DNA of 64,000 bases from Edaphobacter sp. 12200R-103 (GCF_010093025.1 NZ_CP048114.1:310001-374000); one strand, 5' to 3'; counted from the first letter of the stretch, positions 16,247-27,199 are shown. Notes: a model not told the origin generated them from the letters alone. Numbers and translations: made by a program.

Positions 16247-17008
16247 CTAGCGTGTGGTGGCGTTGGTGATGATCTTCGCAAAGGAGTCGGGATCAAGCGA
16301 AGCTCCGCCGACAAGTGCACCGTCGATGTCGTCAAGGCAGCAGAGAGATCCGGCGTTATCGGGTTTGACGGAGCCGCCGTACAGGATGCGTGTGGAGTCG
16401 GCTACGTCTGAGCCTGCAATGGCGGCGATCTTCGCGCGGATGATCTTGTGTGCGTCCTCGGCGATCTCGGGCGTGGCGGTTCGGCCGGTTCCGATGGCCC
16501 AGACGGGCTCGTAGGCGATGACAAGGGGGCCGAGCGCTTCCGGCTTGATGCCTTCAAGGGCGACGGAGATCTGGAGATTGAGGACGTCGGCTGTCAGGTT
16601 CTGTTCGCGTTCGTTGAGATGTTCGCCGACGCAGACGATGGGAACCAGCGAATGTGCGAGTGCGGCCTTCAGCTTGAGATTGACGGTGGTGTCGGTCTCG
16701 TTAAAGTACTGGCGGCGCTCGGAGTGTCCGATAAGGACGTGGGTAGCTCCGATGGCGGTAATCATGGTGGGGGAGGTCTCGCCGGTATAGGCTCCCTCAT
16801 TATGCCAGTGCATGTTTTGCGCGCCGACGGAGACGGATTTGCCGCGAGCGGCGTCGACGACAGCGGGGAGGCAGGGCATCGCCGGGCAGAGAACGATCTC
16901 GGCAGCCGTATTGTTTTTTACGAGCGGAAAGAAGCTGGTGAGAAAGGCCGTGGATTCGGCAGGAGTCTTGTACATCTTCCAATTGGCGGCGATCAGGAGT
17001 TTTCGCAT
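16247..17008 (-). CDS. tpiA: Triosephosphate isomerase
   Basis: 253 residues, the standard length. It interconverts DHAP and glyceraldehyde-3-P. 'LLIAANWKMYKT' carries the catalytic Lys (K11). 'HVLIGHSERRQYF' contains the electrophilic His, and 'VIAYEPVWAIGTG' the catalytic Glu with the flexible loop 6. 'ILYGGSVKPDNAGSL' and 'DGALVGGASL' form the phosphate-binding C-terminal strands. It lies 85 nt downstream of pgk on the same strand, within a gap-pgk-tpi glycolytic cluster. Confidence 0.97.
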   Translation of the reverse strand: MRKLLIAANWKMYKTPAESTAFLTSFFPLVKNNTAAEIVLCPAMPCLPAVVDAARGKSVSVGAQNMHWHNEGAYTGETSPTMITAIGATHVLIGHSERRQYFNETDTTVNLKLKAALAHSLVPIVCVGEHLNEREQNLTADVLNLQISVALEGIKPEALGPLVIAYEPVWAIGTGRTATPEIAEDAHKIIRAKIAAIAGSDVADSTRILYGGSVKPDNAGSLCCLDDIDGALVGGASLDPDSFAKIITNATTR

Positions 17009-17093
17009 GAGAGAAATGTTCCTCGTGTAGTTGGAGAAATCACAAGTATTTCCCCGCCGGCTCTAACGAATCCGCGGGGACGCAAATCGAAGA

Positions 17094-18323
17094 TTATTGT
17101 CTATCGGTCAGTGCAGCGACGCCGGGAAGCACTTTACCTTCGAGAAACTCAAGGGAGGCCCCACCGCCGGTGGAGATGTGGCTGATCTTGTCGGAGACTC
17201 CTGACTTGTGAACTGCAGCGACTGAGTCGCCACCGCCAACGATGCTGGTTGCGTCACGATTGGCAGCGACGGCCTTTGCGATGGCGTTGGTCCCCTTCGC
17301 GAAAGCGGGCATCTCGAAGACGCCCATGGGGCCGTTCCAGACGATGGTGATGGCGTCGGCGATCTCTTTGCTGAAGAGATCGATGGAGGCCGGACCGATG
17401 TCCAGCCCCATCCAGTCAGCAGGGAAGGGGGCGCCACCGGAGAAGATTTGGGTCTTTGCATCGGCGGCGAACTTGTCGGCGAGGACATGATCGATGGGCA
17501 GCAAAAGATTAACGCCCTTCTTTGCAGCCTTGTCGAGAGCCGCCTTGGCGACGTCGATCTTGTCGGCCTCGACGAGCGATTTGCCGGTAGTCTGGCCCTT
17601 GGCGTTGAGGAAGGTATAGGCCATACCTCCTCCGATAATCAGCGAGGTGGCGCGATCGAGAAGGCTGTCGATGACATCAATTTTGTCAGAAACCTTGGCA
17701 CCGCCGATGATGGCGACGAAGGGTTTGATGGGATCGCTGACGGCCTTGCTGAGGTAAGTCAATTCCTTTTCCATTAGGAGTCCGGCAGCAGAGACGGGAA
17801 CGTAGTGAGTAATGCCTTCGGTGGAGGCGTGGGCGCGGTGGGCGCTGCCGAAGGCGTCGTTGATGTAGACGTCGCAGAGCGAGGCGAGCTGACGGGCGAA
17901 CTCGGGATCGTTCTTCTCCTCCTCGGCATGGAAGCGGAGGTTTTCAAGCAGGAGAGGCTGACCGGGCTCGAGGTTGCCGACCATCTCGGTGGCGATGTCG
18001 CCGATGCAGTCGGGGGAGAAGGCCACATTCTCATCTTCGCCGAGAACGTGATCGAGCAGCTCGCGCAGGCGATCGACGACGGGACGAAGGCTCATGGAGG
18101 GCACAACCTTGCCCTTGGGACGGCCGAGATGCGAGCAGAGGATGACGCGGGCCTTGCGCCGGAGCGCGTACTCGATGGTGGGAATGGTTTCGCGAATGCG
18201 GGTGTCGTCGGTGATGCGGGGAGCGCTATCGGGACCATCGGCCGCGAGAGGAACGTTGAAGTCGACGCGGATGAGAACACGTTTATTGGTGAGATCCAGG
18301 TCGCGGATAGACAGCTTCGACAT
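17094..18323 (-). CDS. pgk: Phosphoglycerate kinase
   Basis: 409 residues from the ATG at 18323, chosen because the product then begins [26 protein letters not shown] as in the family and an AAGGA lies upstream. The open frame extends further upstream but with unrelated sequence. The enzyme transfers the acyl-phosphate of 1,3-BPG to ADP. Motifs: RVDFNVPL, '[11 protein letters not shown]', '[16 protein letters not shown]', '[12 protein letters not shown]', '[13 protein letters not shown]', '[10 protein letters not shown]' and the C-terminal 'GGGDSVAAV...[16 protein letters not shown]'. Between RidA (upstream) and tpiA (downstream). Confidence 0.97.
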   Translation of the reverse strand: MSKLSIRDLDLTNKRVLIRVDFNVPLAADGPDSAPRITDDTRIRETIPTIEYALRRKARVILCSHLGRPKGKVVPSMSLRPVVDRLRELLDHVLGEDENVAFSPDCIGDIATEMVGNLEPGQPLLLENLRFHAEEEKNDPEFARQLASLCDVYINDAFGSAHRAHASTEGITHYVPVSAAGLLMEKELTYLSKAVSDPIKPFVAIIGGAKVSDKIDVIDSLLDRATSLIIGGGMAYTFLNAKGQTTGKSLVEADKIDVAKAALDKAAKKGVNLLLPIDHVLADKFAADAKTQIFSGGAPFPADWMGLDIGPASIDLFSKEIADAITIVWNGPMGVFEMPAFAKGTNAIAKAVAANRDATSIVGGGDSVAAVHKSGVSDKISHISTGGGASLEFLEGKVLPGVAALTDRQ

Positions 18324-18450
18324 TTTGAAGTCCTTTTCTGAAGATGTTTGGAGCGGCTCAGCAGAAGCCAGACCCGTTCGACACTCCATCATATCGGTTC
18401 GACGGGTTATGGACGCGGTGAGGTGATCCGTCCAGCGTGTTCCGGGGTTT

Positions 18451-18825
18451 CTATTCAGGGATGAGGGCGTCAGCTTCAATCTCGATACGCCAGCGTGGGT
18501 CGAGCAACGCTTTGACCACGACCATGGTTGCCGCCGGACGGATGAGGGAGAAGAACTTGCCGTGAACGCGGCCCGCAATCTCCCAGTCCTCGGTGCGAGT
18601 GATATACATGCGGGTGCGGTAGACGTGCTCAATGGAAGAACCGGCATTTTTGAGCGCAGCGGCGATGAGGGTGAGGCACTGATCGGTCTGCTCGGCCACG
18701 TCCTGGTCGTCTGCTCCTACAGGACCGGTTCCGGAGACGTGAACGGAGTTGCCGAGGCGAACGGCTCGGGAGAAGCCGATAACAGGCTCGTAGGGGCTTG
18801 TACCGGGAATGTTGGTGCGGGTCAT
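18451..18825 (-). CDS. RidA/YjgF-family protein
   Basis: 124 residues, the typical length of the trimeric RidA (YER057c/UK114) family, which hydrolyses reactive enamine/imine intermediates. '[24 protein letters not shown]', '[37 protein letters not shown]' and '[25 protein letters not shown]' follow the family pattern. The catalytic Arg of the RidA subfamily (R105 in E. coli, in a C-R-x-x-x-x-x-L context) is replaced by W-R-I-E-I-E in this C-terminal stretch, so it may belong to one of the Rid2-7 subfamilies. It lies 128 nt upstream of pgk on the same strand. Confidence 0.85.
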   Translation of the reverse strand: MTRTNIPGTSPYEPVIGFSRAVRLGNSVHVSGTGPVGADDQDVAEQTDQCLTLIAAALKNAGSSIEHVYRTRMYITRTEDWEIAGRVHGKFFSLIRPAATMVVVKALLDPRWRIEIEADALIPE

Positions 18826-18885
18826 AGATGGATTGTACGGCTGTTGATAGGGTTATCGTCGGCGGCAATTGGGAGGTAGGGACAA

Positions 18886-19554
18886 GTGTGTTTTTCCGCA
18901 GCAGCGAATTTTGTGGGCAGTGCCGTGCTTGGGGCTGTCGGTGTGGTGACGCTTACCAAGGTGAAACATAAGCGGGAGCTGCTGTTTGCATCGCTGCCGA
19001 CGCTCTTTGCCGTCCACCAGTTTATCGAAGGGTTTGTCTGGCTCGGCCTGGATGGTGTTCTTTCTCCTGGGGTGACGCACAAGATGGGCGCAGCGTTCAT
19101 GCTGTACGCGCAGGGCCTGCTGCCATTCCTGATTCCGTTGGGCGTGCTGTTGTTTGAACCGAACCAGAAGAGCCGCAGGCGTATGTTGCCATTTCTTGCA
19201 TTGGGTACAGGAACAACGTTGTACATGCTATGGGCACTGATTGCCTATCCGATGCAGATCTTCGTCAAGAATCACAGCATCGTTTACATCAATGATGGGA
19301 CGAACAATACGGTGCTTGCCGTGCTGTATGTAATCGCGACATGCGGCTCGCTGTTCTTCTCGAAGATTCGGGATATGGTGATCTTCGGCGCAGCGAATCT
19401 GGCGATTCTGCTGGTTGTGATGGCGGTGAAACGGTATGCCTTCACGTCTCTATGGTGTGCCTATGCTGCGGGAGCCAGCGTGATTATTCTGGCTTATTTC
19501 TGGAAGAGCCAGCTGAAGAGACCGTTTCCGTATGGTGAGGCTATCTGGGGATAA
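18886..19554 (+). CDS. DUF6629-type membrane protein
   Basis: 222 residues with about seven hydrophobic helices. The N-terminus MCFSAAANFVGSAVLGAVGV, with a Cys at position 2 and the 'FAVHQFIEGFVWLGL' segment, matches the uncharacterised DUF6629 integral-membrane family. It starts at a GTG with GGGAGGTAGGGA upstream. The gene lies on the opposite strand within the gapA-ridA-pgk-tpiA cluster, divergent from ridA and convergent with gapA, and ends at a perfect bidirectional terminator. Function unknown. Confidence 0.75.
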   Translation: MCFSAAANFVGSAVLGAVGVVTLTKVKHKRELLFASLPTLFAVHQFIEGFVWLGLDGVLSPGVTHKMGAAFMLYAQGLLPFLIPLGVLLFEPNQKSRRRMLPFLALGTGTTLYMLWALIAYPMQIFVKNHSIVYINDGTNNTVLAVLYVIATCGSLFFSKIRDMVIFGAANLAILLVVMAVKRYAFTSLWCAYAAGASVIILAYFWKSQLKRPFPYGEAIWG

Positions 19555-19561
19555 AAACAAT

Positions 19562-19604
19562 GAGAAAGGCGCGGAGCCATATTAAATGGCTCCGCGCCTT
19601 TCTC
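19562..19604. terminator. Perfect bidirectional terminator
   Basis: A 19-bp perfect stem (gagaaaggcgcggagccat / its complement) with a 5-nt loop attaa. It lies 8 nt after the DUF6629 stop and 12 nt after the gapA stop from the other side, so it serves both convergent genes. Confidence 0.9.
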
Positions 19605-19615
19605 ATTTGATCAAA

Positions 19616-20656
<1,041 letters not shown>

Positions 20657-20798
20657 TTACACGTTTTATCTATTGTAGAACGCCCAAAAGGCAGTCATCT
20701 TCACAACCGCACAAAAAGATGTCGGGGTATAAGCATCGGATGCTACCTGGTCGCCGGCAGCCGCAAAGGGAGAGGATGGTGCGTATCACAGGTGGTTC

Positions 20799-21692
20799 AT
20801 GGATTTGCGAGCGGCTTTGGGCGTGTGTTACAAGCGACATATGCGCGATCTGCGCGAATGGATAAGCGAAAAGATGAGACGACGCCCAAGACGTGGACCG
20901 AATGATTCGGAGTCCACGGGCAAGAGCGGACAGGAACTGCCCGCAAATCAACCCGCTCCCCTGAGACCCTCCTATCCGGAGTCGGTCGCGAGCAGCGAGC
21001 CGGAACAGGCTGCGCCGCTGCCAGAAGAGGCGGCCCCGGAGATCGTGGCTCCTGCAGAGCCTGCGCCAGCCGATGTTGTGCCGGCGGCTCCTGAACAAAA
21101 GGTTGTCGTGGAGACCCAGCCGGACTCTGTCGCCGTTGCCCCGGCAGAGCAACCCCCGGTCAAATCCCCAAAGGGATACGTGGTGCTGACGATCGGCCTG
21201 CCAGGCTCAGGGAAGACGACATGGTACAAGCGCCGCGGTGTAGCCCCGCTTTCGAGCGATCTGCTGCGGACGATTCTCTTTGACGACATTACGGAGCAGC
21301 GCTACCAGGGGCTGGTTTTTTCAACCCTGCGTAGCCTGTTGCGTGCTCGGTTGATTGCCAAGATGCCCTGGAACTACGTGGATGCCACCAATCTGTCGCC
21401 ACACGAACGCAGGCAGTGGATCCGGATGGCCAAGAGCTTCGGCTATGAGGTTCAGGCGGTCTTCTTCGATGTCCCTTTGGCGGTATGCATGGAACGGAAT
21501 CGGAAGCGGGACCGCTCTGTCTCCGACGAGGTGATGGAGAAGATGTCGGAACGCCTGCGTCCGCCGAATTTCAAGGAAGGCTTCGACAAGATCACGATCG
21601 TCCGGGTAAAGGGACAGTCGGGGAGCTCTGTTGAGCCAGAGGTCGGCGGAGTTCAGCACGGAGCGGAGGCCGACCCGGAGGCCGCGCAGTAA
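20799..21692 (+). CDS. P-loop kinase/ATPase of the AAA_33 (polynucleotide kinase-like) type with a disordered linker
   Basis: 297 residues. A basic N-terminus (EKMRRRPRRG) leads into a long Pro/Ala/Glu-rich low-complexity linker (about 40-125), then a P-loop domain: Walker A GLPGSGKTT, 'SSDLLRTILFDDI', 'YVDATNLSPHERRQWIRMAKSFGYEVQAVFFDVPLAVCMERNRKRDR'. The last is the lid and substrate region of PNK-like AAA_33 kinases. The substrate is unknown: a nucleic acid end or a small molecule. ATG 20799 is used; ATG 20841 (MRDLREW) is possible. It is 28 nt upstream of the ABC operon on the same strand and divergent from gapA. Confidence 0.72.
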   Translation: MDLRAALGVCYKRHMRDLREWISEKMRRRPRRGPNDSESTGKSGQELPANQPAPLRPSYPESVASSEPEQAAPLPEEAAPEIVAPAEPAPADVVPAAPEQKVVVETQPDSVAVAPAEQPPVKSPKGYVVLTIGLPGSGKTTWYKRRGVAPLSSDLLRTILFDDITEQRYQGLVFSTLRSLLRARLIAKMPWNYVDATNLSPHERRQWIRMAKSFGYEVQAVFFDVPLAVCMERNRKRDRSVSDEVMEKMSERLRPPNFKEGFDKITIVRVKGQSGSSVEPEVGGVQHGAEADPEAAQ

Positions 21693-21719
21693 GCAGACGA
21701 ATACGGTAAGGGAGACAGA

Positions 21720-22478
21720 ATGCCCACTCGAGGCGTCGAGTTCGCGAAGGTGAGCTATACGCCGGAAGGTGGGCTTCTTGTTTTGCGCGAGGTCTCGGTA
21801 TCGCTTCCTGCGGGTTCAGTGACGGCTCTGCTGGGGCGCAGCGGTTCAGGCAAGACCACACTGCTGCGGCTGGTGAACGCTCTGGTGCGGCCGACCTCGG
21901 GCGAGGTGATGGTCGATGGCAGGCCTGTAGGAGCAATGCAGGCGCCGGAGGAACTGGTCAGTCTGCGGCGGGGAATTGGTTACGCGATTCAGGAGACCGG
22001 CTTGTTTCCGCACATGACCATTGAGCGCAATACCGCGCTCGGGCTGGAGCTGGAGGGAAGACCGCAGGGGGAGCGGGAACAGAGGAGCCGCGAGATTCTG
22101 GAGCAGGTGGGGCTGGATTTCGATCGGATACGGACCAGATTGCCCTGGCAACTTTCCGGCGGGCAAAGACAGAGAGTAGGCTTGGCCCGTGCGTTGGCGC
22201 TCGATCCTGCCGTGCTGTTGATGGACGAACCTTTTGGTGCGCTCGATCCACTGACGCGTGCTGAGATGCACGCTATGCTCAAAAGCCTTCTCGTACAGAA
22301 GCCGAGGACGGTTCTGATGGTGACTCATGACCTGAATGAGGCGCTGTTTCTTGCCGATCGCATCCTGATCCTTGCAGAGGGTGAGATCGTAGCCGACCTC
22401 GCTCCGGCAGAAGTGATGCGCTCCGAAAATCCTCATGTAAAGGATTATGTTTCTGCGGTAAACCAAATGATGTGGCAA
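21720..22478 (+). CDS. Osmoprotectant-type ABC transporter, ATP-binding subunit
   Basis: 253 residues. Walker A is GRSGSGKTT, the Q-loop lies in 'IGYAIQETGLFPHMT', the signature is LSGGQRQRVGLARALA, Walker B is VLLMDEPFGALDP and the H-loop 'MVTHDLNEA'. The 'GYAIQETGLFPHMT' and 'FGALDPLTRAEM' stretches are typical of the quaternary-amine (OpuC/OsmF/ProV) subfamily. It lacks a C-terminal CBS pair. AAGGGAGACAG precedes the ATG. Its stop overlaps the permease start (ATGA). It energises the importer encoded by the three-gene operon. Confidence 0.92.
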
Positions 22479-23110
22479 TGATTTCTATTCTGCAAAGATA
22501 CGGCTGGGAGATCGCGAGGTTGACGTTCGAGCACCTGTGGCTCACTGTCAGCGCGATGCTGTTGGCCGTGGTCATCGGGCTGCCTGCGGGGATTCTGCTG
22601 ACGCGGAGACCTCGCTGGGCGCGTCCGGTGATTGGGATAGCGAATGTCATCCAGACCGTTCCCAGTCTTGCGCTCTTCGGCCTGCTGCTGCCAGTGCCAT
22701 GGCTGGGGGAGAATGCAGCCAGACTGGCCATTGTTGCGCTGACCGGCTATGCGCTTCTGCCGATTCTGCGCAATACCTATGTGGGAATTGAGAGCGTCAG
22801 TCCGGAGCTGATTGGCGTCGCCGATGCGCTGGGCATGACGGACTGGCAGAAGCTGCGGAAGGTGGAGCTTCCTATCGCAGCAAGCGTGATCCTGGCAGGG
22901 ATACGGACTTCAACGGTCGTCTGCGTAGGCGTGGCGACGATCGCGGCGGCCATTGGAGCGGGTGGTCTGGGAGAGTTGATCTTTCGTGGCGTGGCGAGCG
23001 TAGACAATGGCCTGGTCCTCGCCGGGGCGGTTCCGGCGGCGCTGTTGGCGCTGGTGGCAGACGGTGGACTGGGCTGGATCGAGAAAAAGCTGGCGGTGCG
23101 CCAGTCATGA
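22478..23110 (+). CDS. Osmoprotectant-type ABC transporter, permease subunit
   Basis: About 210 residues with six hydrophobic helices. The EAA loop that contacts the ATPase is 'GVADALGMTDWQKLRKVELPIAASVILAGI'. 'IQTVPSLALFGLLLPV' and 'VATIAAAIGAGGLGELIFRG' are conserved in OpuCB/YehW-type permeases. ATG 22478 overlaps the ATPase stop and is preferred to the GTG 6 nt upstream. The C-terminus overlaps the next gene's start (ATGA). Confidence 0.92.
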   Translation: MISILQRYGWEIARLTFEHLWLTVSAMLLAVVIGLPAGILLTRRPRWARPVIGIANVIQTVPSLALFGLLLPVPWLGENAARLAIVALTGYALLPILRNTYVGIESVSPELIGVADALGMTDWQKLRKVELPIAASVILAGIRTSTVVCVGVATIAAAIGAGGLGELIFRGVASVDNGLVLAGAVPAALLALVADGGLGWIEKKLAVRQS

Positions 23111-24027
23111 AAGATCGTCCTGCATTATGGACGAGGACCTTGCGGACCTTCTGTGGGCTGCTTTGCATCATGCTGATGTCGGCTGGTTGTGCTCCGCCTC
23201 GTTCTTCGCGGATTACGATTGGTGCGAAGAACTTTACCGAGCAGGTGGTGCTGGGCGAGCTGTTGGCGCAGGAGATTGAGGCCGTTACCGGACAGCCGGT
23301 AGACAGGCGGTTTTATCTGGCTGGAAGCTATCTCTGTCAGCAGGCCCTGATCAGCGGACGCATCGACGGGTATGTGGAGTACACCGGCACGGCGCTTACG
23401 GCGATTCTCAAACAGTCATTGCCTCCGATTGGGCAACGCGAGCAGGCCCGCGTCTTCAATACTGTGAAGCGGCTTTATGAGCAGCGGTATGACGTTCGCG
23501 TAGAAACGGGGCTGGGATTTCAGAATACGTTTGCGATGGTGGTCCGGTCCGACGATGCTAGAAAACTTCATCTGAGGACCATCTCAGACGCCGTTGCTCA
23601 TGCGCTGCAGATGAAGCTTGGAGTTGGGTACGAGTTTGCAGAGAGGCCTGATGGGCTGCGCGGCCTGGAGCAAACCTACGGGCTGAAGTTCGATGGGGAG
23701 CCGAGGACGATGGACCTGGGCCTGCTTTACCGCGCGCTCACATCGGGCCAGGTGGATATGGTGGCGGGAAACTCGACGGATGGACCCATTAAGGCGCTGC
23801 ATCTGGTCGCACTTGAAGATGACAAGCACTATTTTCCGCCCTACGAGGCAGTTCCTCTGATCCGCGAGGATTCTCTGAAGCGGCATCCGCAGATTCAGCT
23901 GGCGATGGACAGGCTGGCGGGAAAGGTCAGTGAAGACGAGATTCGGGAGATGAACGATGCTGTGGATGGTCAGCATCGGGATGTGGCTGAGGTGGTTCGA
24001 GAGTTTCGCCGCAGCAAGGGACTTTAG
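23107..24027 (+). CDS. Osmoprotectant-type ABC transporter, substrate-binding lipoprotein
   Basis: 306 residues with a lipoprotein signal ending LMSAGC, so the protein is anchored in the membrane on the periplasmic side. The mature sequence begins with the family hallmark 'ITIGAKNFTEQVVLGELLAQEIEA'. 'YVEYTGTALTAIL' (OsmF/OpuCC) and 'DMVAGNSTDGPI' follow. OpuCC-like proteins bind betaine, choline or other quaternary amines through aromatic boxes; the ligand here is not determined. Last gene of the operon. Confidence 0.92.
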   Translation: MKDRPALWTRTLRTFCGLLCIMLMSAGCAPPRSSRITIGAKNFTEQVVLGELLAQEIEAVTGQPVDRRFYLAGSYLCQQALISGRIDGYVEYTGTALTAILKQSLPPIGQREQARVFNTVKRLYEQRYDVRVETGLGFQNTFAMVVRSDDARKLHLRTISDAVAHALQMKLGVGYEFAERPDGLRGLEQTYGLKFDGEPRTMDLGLLYRALTSGQVDMVAGNSTDGPIKALHLVALEDDKHYFPPYEAVPLIREDSLKRHPQIQLAMDRLAGKVSEDEIREMNDAVDGQHRDVAEVVREFRRSKGL

Positions 24028-24083
24028 GTTTTCTGAGTAGGATAGGGAGTAGAGAGACGCGAGATCAGCATGGAGGTGCGGAA

Positions 24084-24593
24084 ATGGCGCAAGAGCGGGT
24101 TGAGCCCTGGCTGCGGGGAACGTTGACCGACGTGGATGCCGTAAGGCGAGCCGTTTTGCATGCGCTGGAGCTGGCGGCGGAGGATGTAGCGCGCTGGTGC
24201 GATGGTTTGAACGGCGAGCAGATGGAGGAGCGGCCGCTGGGGCTGCCGACAGTAGGGTTTCACCTGCGGCATATCGCCCGATCTCTGGATCGTCTGCTGA
24301 CGTATGCGGAGAATCAGCAGCTCTCCGAGCGGCAGTTGATGCTTTTGAAGACGGAAGACAAGGCTGTCGATCGTGAGGCGACTCTGATGGAGCTGGCTGA
24401 GGCGATCGAGGTTTCGACGAAGCGTGTGCTCTCCTTTTCAGAGAAGAGCTATGACCAGCCGCGCTTCGTCGGACGGAAGAAGCTGCCGACGACAGTTGGC
24501 GGTCTTCTGATTCACTGTGCCGATCATACGCAGCGTCATGTGGGGCAAGCGATCACAACCGCGAAGTTTGTGATCGCGTCGCGCGAAAGATAG
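24084..24593 (+). CDS. DinB-like (four-helix, metal-binding) protein
   Basis: 169 residues, all helical in appearance. 'LPTVGFHLRHIARSLDRLLTY' holds the first His, and 'TVGGLLIHCADHTQRHVGQAI' the second and third; this H...HxxxHxxH spacing is that of the DinB/YfiT superfamily metal site. Members include thiol-transferases using bacillithiol or mycothiol; a bshA gene in this window (29.5 kb) makes a bacillithiol link conceivable but unproven. It lies 57 nt after the ABC operon. Confidence 0.8.
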   Translation: MAQERVEPWLRGTLTDVDAVRRAVLHALELAAEDVARWCDGLNGEQMEERPLGLPTVGFHLRHIARSLDRLLTYAENQQLSERQLMLLKTEDKAVDREATLMELAEAIEVSTKRVLSFSEKSYDQPRFVGRKKLPTTVGGLLIHCADHTQRHVGQAITTAKFVIASRER

Positions 24594-24664
24594 AGCGGTT
24601 CTTGCCCCGGTTGGCTTGAGGATTGGTCCGTCTACGCCTGAGAGAAGTTAGAGGGAGGAACTCC

Positions 24665-24706
24665 GTATTCTGCCCGGAGGGGGCGTCGTTGCTCCGGGCA
24701 GAATAC
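24665..24706. terminator. Strong hairpin terminator after the DinB-like gene
   Basis: A 15-bp perfect stem gtattctgcccggag / ctccgggcagaatac with a 12-nt loop, 72 nt past the DinB-like stop and about 115 nt before the AsmA-like stop, so it can serve both convergent units. It overlaps the following REP-like copy by a few bases. Confidence 0.75.
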
Positions 24707-24736
24707 AGGAATTCTTCGCTTTGCTCAGAATGGCGA
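24701..24736. repeat. REP-like dispersed element
   Basis: 'gaatacaggaattcttcgctttgctcagaatggcg' immediately after the terminator stem; a second degenerate half-copy (tttgctttgctcaggatggtgaat) follows at 24757-24780. Confidence 0.65.
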
Positions 24737-24819
24737 CTTGCAAAGAGTTTCTTTGCGTTTGCTTTGCTCAGGATGGTGAATCGGAAGAGTAATTCTTCCT
24801 GGACACCTATCCGGTCATT

Positions 24820-27015
24820 TTATCGCTTGCGGTTGAGAAGGCCTCCCAGGACGCCACCTAACGGGTTGGACTGGTTCTGCTTGTTCTGGGTAGGTGTTTT
24901 GAAGGCGCTTGCTCCGCTCTTTATGGCTCCGTTGAGATTGGGAGCAAAAGTGGGATTCGAGGTCGTACCGCCAATCGCAACAGGAATTCCGTTGCGCAGC
25001 GCGGCAGTGGCGATTCCTCCCACACTGCCCGCAGCCCCGCCGTTTGGAATGAGGCCCATCAGCTGGCCGGCGATGCCACCGACACCAGGAGCGCTTCCTG
25101 CTTTTCCGGTTCCGACCAGGCCGGTGAGCTTAAGGATGACGTTATAGTTGAGCGCTCCTGATGCAGCCACGGTTCCCGCTCCTGTTGCTGTGCCAAGGGC
25201 CGGGACATCGAGCACAACATTGTCAGTGCGCACATTGCCGTCGACTACCCGGATATTGGCGCTGAGTGAGCGGATTGCCGTCATCGACCCTGTCTTGGCT
25301 CCAGTAAGTGCTGTGACGGTGGAGAGTTTGGAGCCGAGGTCAAATCCTGCGAGATTCGTGTTCTGAAGGCGGATGGGACCACTGATGATTGGGCTTGCCG
25401 TGGAACCCGTGACGTCGAGATTTGCGGTGAGGGTTCCTCCCTGCAGACGTGACCCGGTGGGCAGATGAACGCCGACGGAGGGAAGAAAGGACTGCAACTC
25501 GTCGATGGAAAGAGACTGACCCGAGACCTTGAGATTGAGGGCAGTCGTCGGTCCGCTGGTCTGATACGTCCCCTGCATGTTGACGACGGCGTGACCGATA
25601 GTGAGAGCGGCACTCTGGACCTGCCCAGTGAGCGTCTGCATATTCTGCGTGAGCGTCATCTGCAGATCGACTGGTTTTTGAGAGGGAGATCCATTGCGGG
25701 CAAGCTGAAGATTCTGCGCGTTTGCCGATAGGTTTGCGTTCAGTGTCCTGCCATCGGAGACCGCCTTCAGGTCAACATCGGCCAATCCGCTGACGCCGGT
25801 TTCGGAAGCAACCAGCCCACTCGATGCGAGGTCGATATGGTGCAGCGCGGCATGGGCGTTGAGAGGGGTGGATGCCGCATCGTCGTAGTTGATAGGACCT
25901 GCGGTTCCATCGGCGTTGAGAGAGCCCCCGCCAGGGATCTGCGCGGTGAGCTTGAAGGGAGAGGAGCCGGTCGGTGAGAGATTCGTAACCTCGGCATTGA
26001 GCTTCTGGTAGACAGCGGGTTTGGATTGCCCGGAGGTGAGCAGGGAGAGAGTTCCGTTTTTGACCTGGAGATGGTCCGCGACCATGGTGCTTAGCATGTC
26101 ATTCTGATTGGGCTGTTTGGGCGGGACCGGCGCATTGGTCGGAGTGGCCTTACGGACGACATTGAGATTGGGAGTATCCACGACAAGGTTGGCGACGTGA
26201 AGCTGCTGCCCGTTCCAGGTGGCTTCGACGTCGATGGAGTTGATGGTGCCGGTGATGCCGGAACTTTGCTCAAGGAAGCCTGCGGCTACAGGGTCGAGGT
26301 GCTGGATGGAGAGTTTGGCTCCAAACGGCGTGAGCGATGCATCGGTCGCATTAATAGGACCGGCGTTGCCGTTCAGCGTAACCTTGCCATCGCCGGGGAG
26401 ATGAGCTGAGACATTGAAGGGGAAGCTGCGGTCGAAGGCGAAGTTCTTCGCATTAAGGCTGACCTGGTCGTAAGTCCGCCTGATACCTGCTCCCTGACCG
26501 GTGGCAGGTTCGGTGGATACAGTCACCTCTCCATTGCTGATGTCGACATGGCCGACGGTGACGCCGGTCATAGAGCTGGATTGATCTGCCTTGGCAGGGG
26601 TTTTCGACGACGAAGAGCTTCCAATGGAGGAGTAGTTCCAGACGCCGTTGGCGTGACGGATCAGGTTGACTTTGGGTGCTTCGAGAGAAAAGCCGGTGAT
26701 ATGAATCTGCTTGCCGAAGATCAGAGGGATCATCTCGATATTGATCCGGACCTTTTGGGCCTGAAGGAATGGCTGGTTGCTAAAGGCAGGATCGTCGGAG
26801 ACGGTGGCGTTCTGCGCGACGAGGCTGCCCGACCAGACCGAGAGGTCAAGCTGACCTAGCGTAATCTTGCGGCCGAGAGAGGCCGAGAGTTCGCTTTCGA
26901 TGCGTGAACGGAAGCTATCGGCATTGAGAAACTGCGGAACGGCGATGGCTACCGCGATGACGAGGGCCAACAGACTGCCGAGGATAATCAGAAGAGTACG
27001 GTAACGGGATGCCAT
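24820..27015 (-). CDS. AsmA-family envelope protein
   Basis: 731 residues. A single N-terminal membrane anchor (residues 8-26, LLIILGSLLALVIAVAIAV) is followed by the AsmA opening 'LNADSFRSRIESELSASLGRKITLGQLDLSVWSGSLVAQNATVSDDP'. Repeated beta-rich blocks follow with 'VDISNGEVTVS', 'INATDASLTPFGAKLSIQHLDP' and 'LNGNAGPINATDA'/'LNADGTAGPINYDDA', an internal duplication. The C-terminal part ends in a Gly-rich 'NPLGGVLGGLLNRKR'. AsmA/TamB-like proteins bridge the inner and outer membranes and help phospholipid or outer-membrane assembly; that role is inferred. Monocistronic. Confidence 0.85.
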   Translation of the reverse strand: MASRYRTLLIILGSLLALVIAVAIAVPQFLNADSFRSRIESELSASLGRKITLGQLDLSVWSGSLVAQNATVSDDPAFSNQPFLQAQKVRINIEMIPLIFGKQIHITGFSLEAPKVNLIRHANGVWNYSSIGSSSSSKTPAKADQSSSMTGVTVGHVDISNGEVTVSTEPATGQGAGIRRTYDQVSLNAKNFAFDRSFPFNVSAHLPGDGKVTLNGNAGPINATDASLTPFGAKLSIQHLDPVAAGFLEQSSGITGTINSIDVEATWNGQQLHVANLVVDTPNLNVVRKATPTNAPVPPKQPNQNDMLSTMVADHLQVKNGTLSLLTSGQSKPAVYQKLNAEVTNLSPTGSSPFKLTAQIPGGGSLNADGTAGPINYDDAASTPLNAHAALHHIDLASSGLVASETGVSGLADVDLKAVSDGRTLNANLSANAQNLQLARNGSPSQKPVDLQMTLTQNMQTLTGQVQSAALTIGHAVVNMQGTYQTSGPTTALNLKVSGQSLSIDELQSFLPSVGVHLPTGSRLQGGTLTANLDVTGSTASPIISGPIRLQNTNLAGFDLGSKLSTVTALTGAKTGSMTAIRSLSANIRVVDGNVRTDNVVLDVPALGTATGAGTVAASGALNYNVILKLTGLVGTGKAGSAPGVGGIAGQLMGLIPNGGAAGSVGGIATAALRNGIPVAIGGTTSNPTFAPNLNGAIKSGASAFKTPTQNKQNQSNPLGGVLGGLLNRKR

Positions 27016-27199
27016 GAGCTATTCCTTTTTGGGATGAAGCTGAGCCCTATATCCTAGATGCGATGCAGTTTACCGGATGGCGGCTGCATAAAGCCGCGCC
27101 GCTATTTTCGAAGACGAAGGTTTATTTTTCCCATATTCATGTGGGCGGTCGAGACGAAGATAAACTGGGGGACGTGAAGAGGCTGGACTGGTTTGCCAA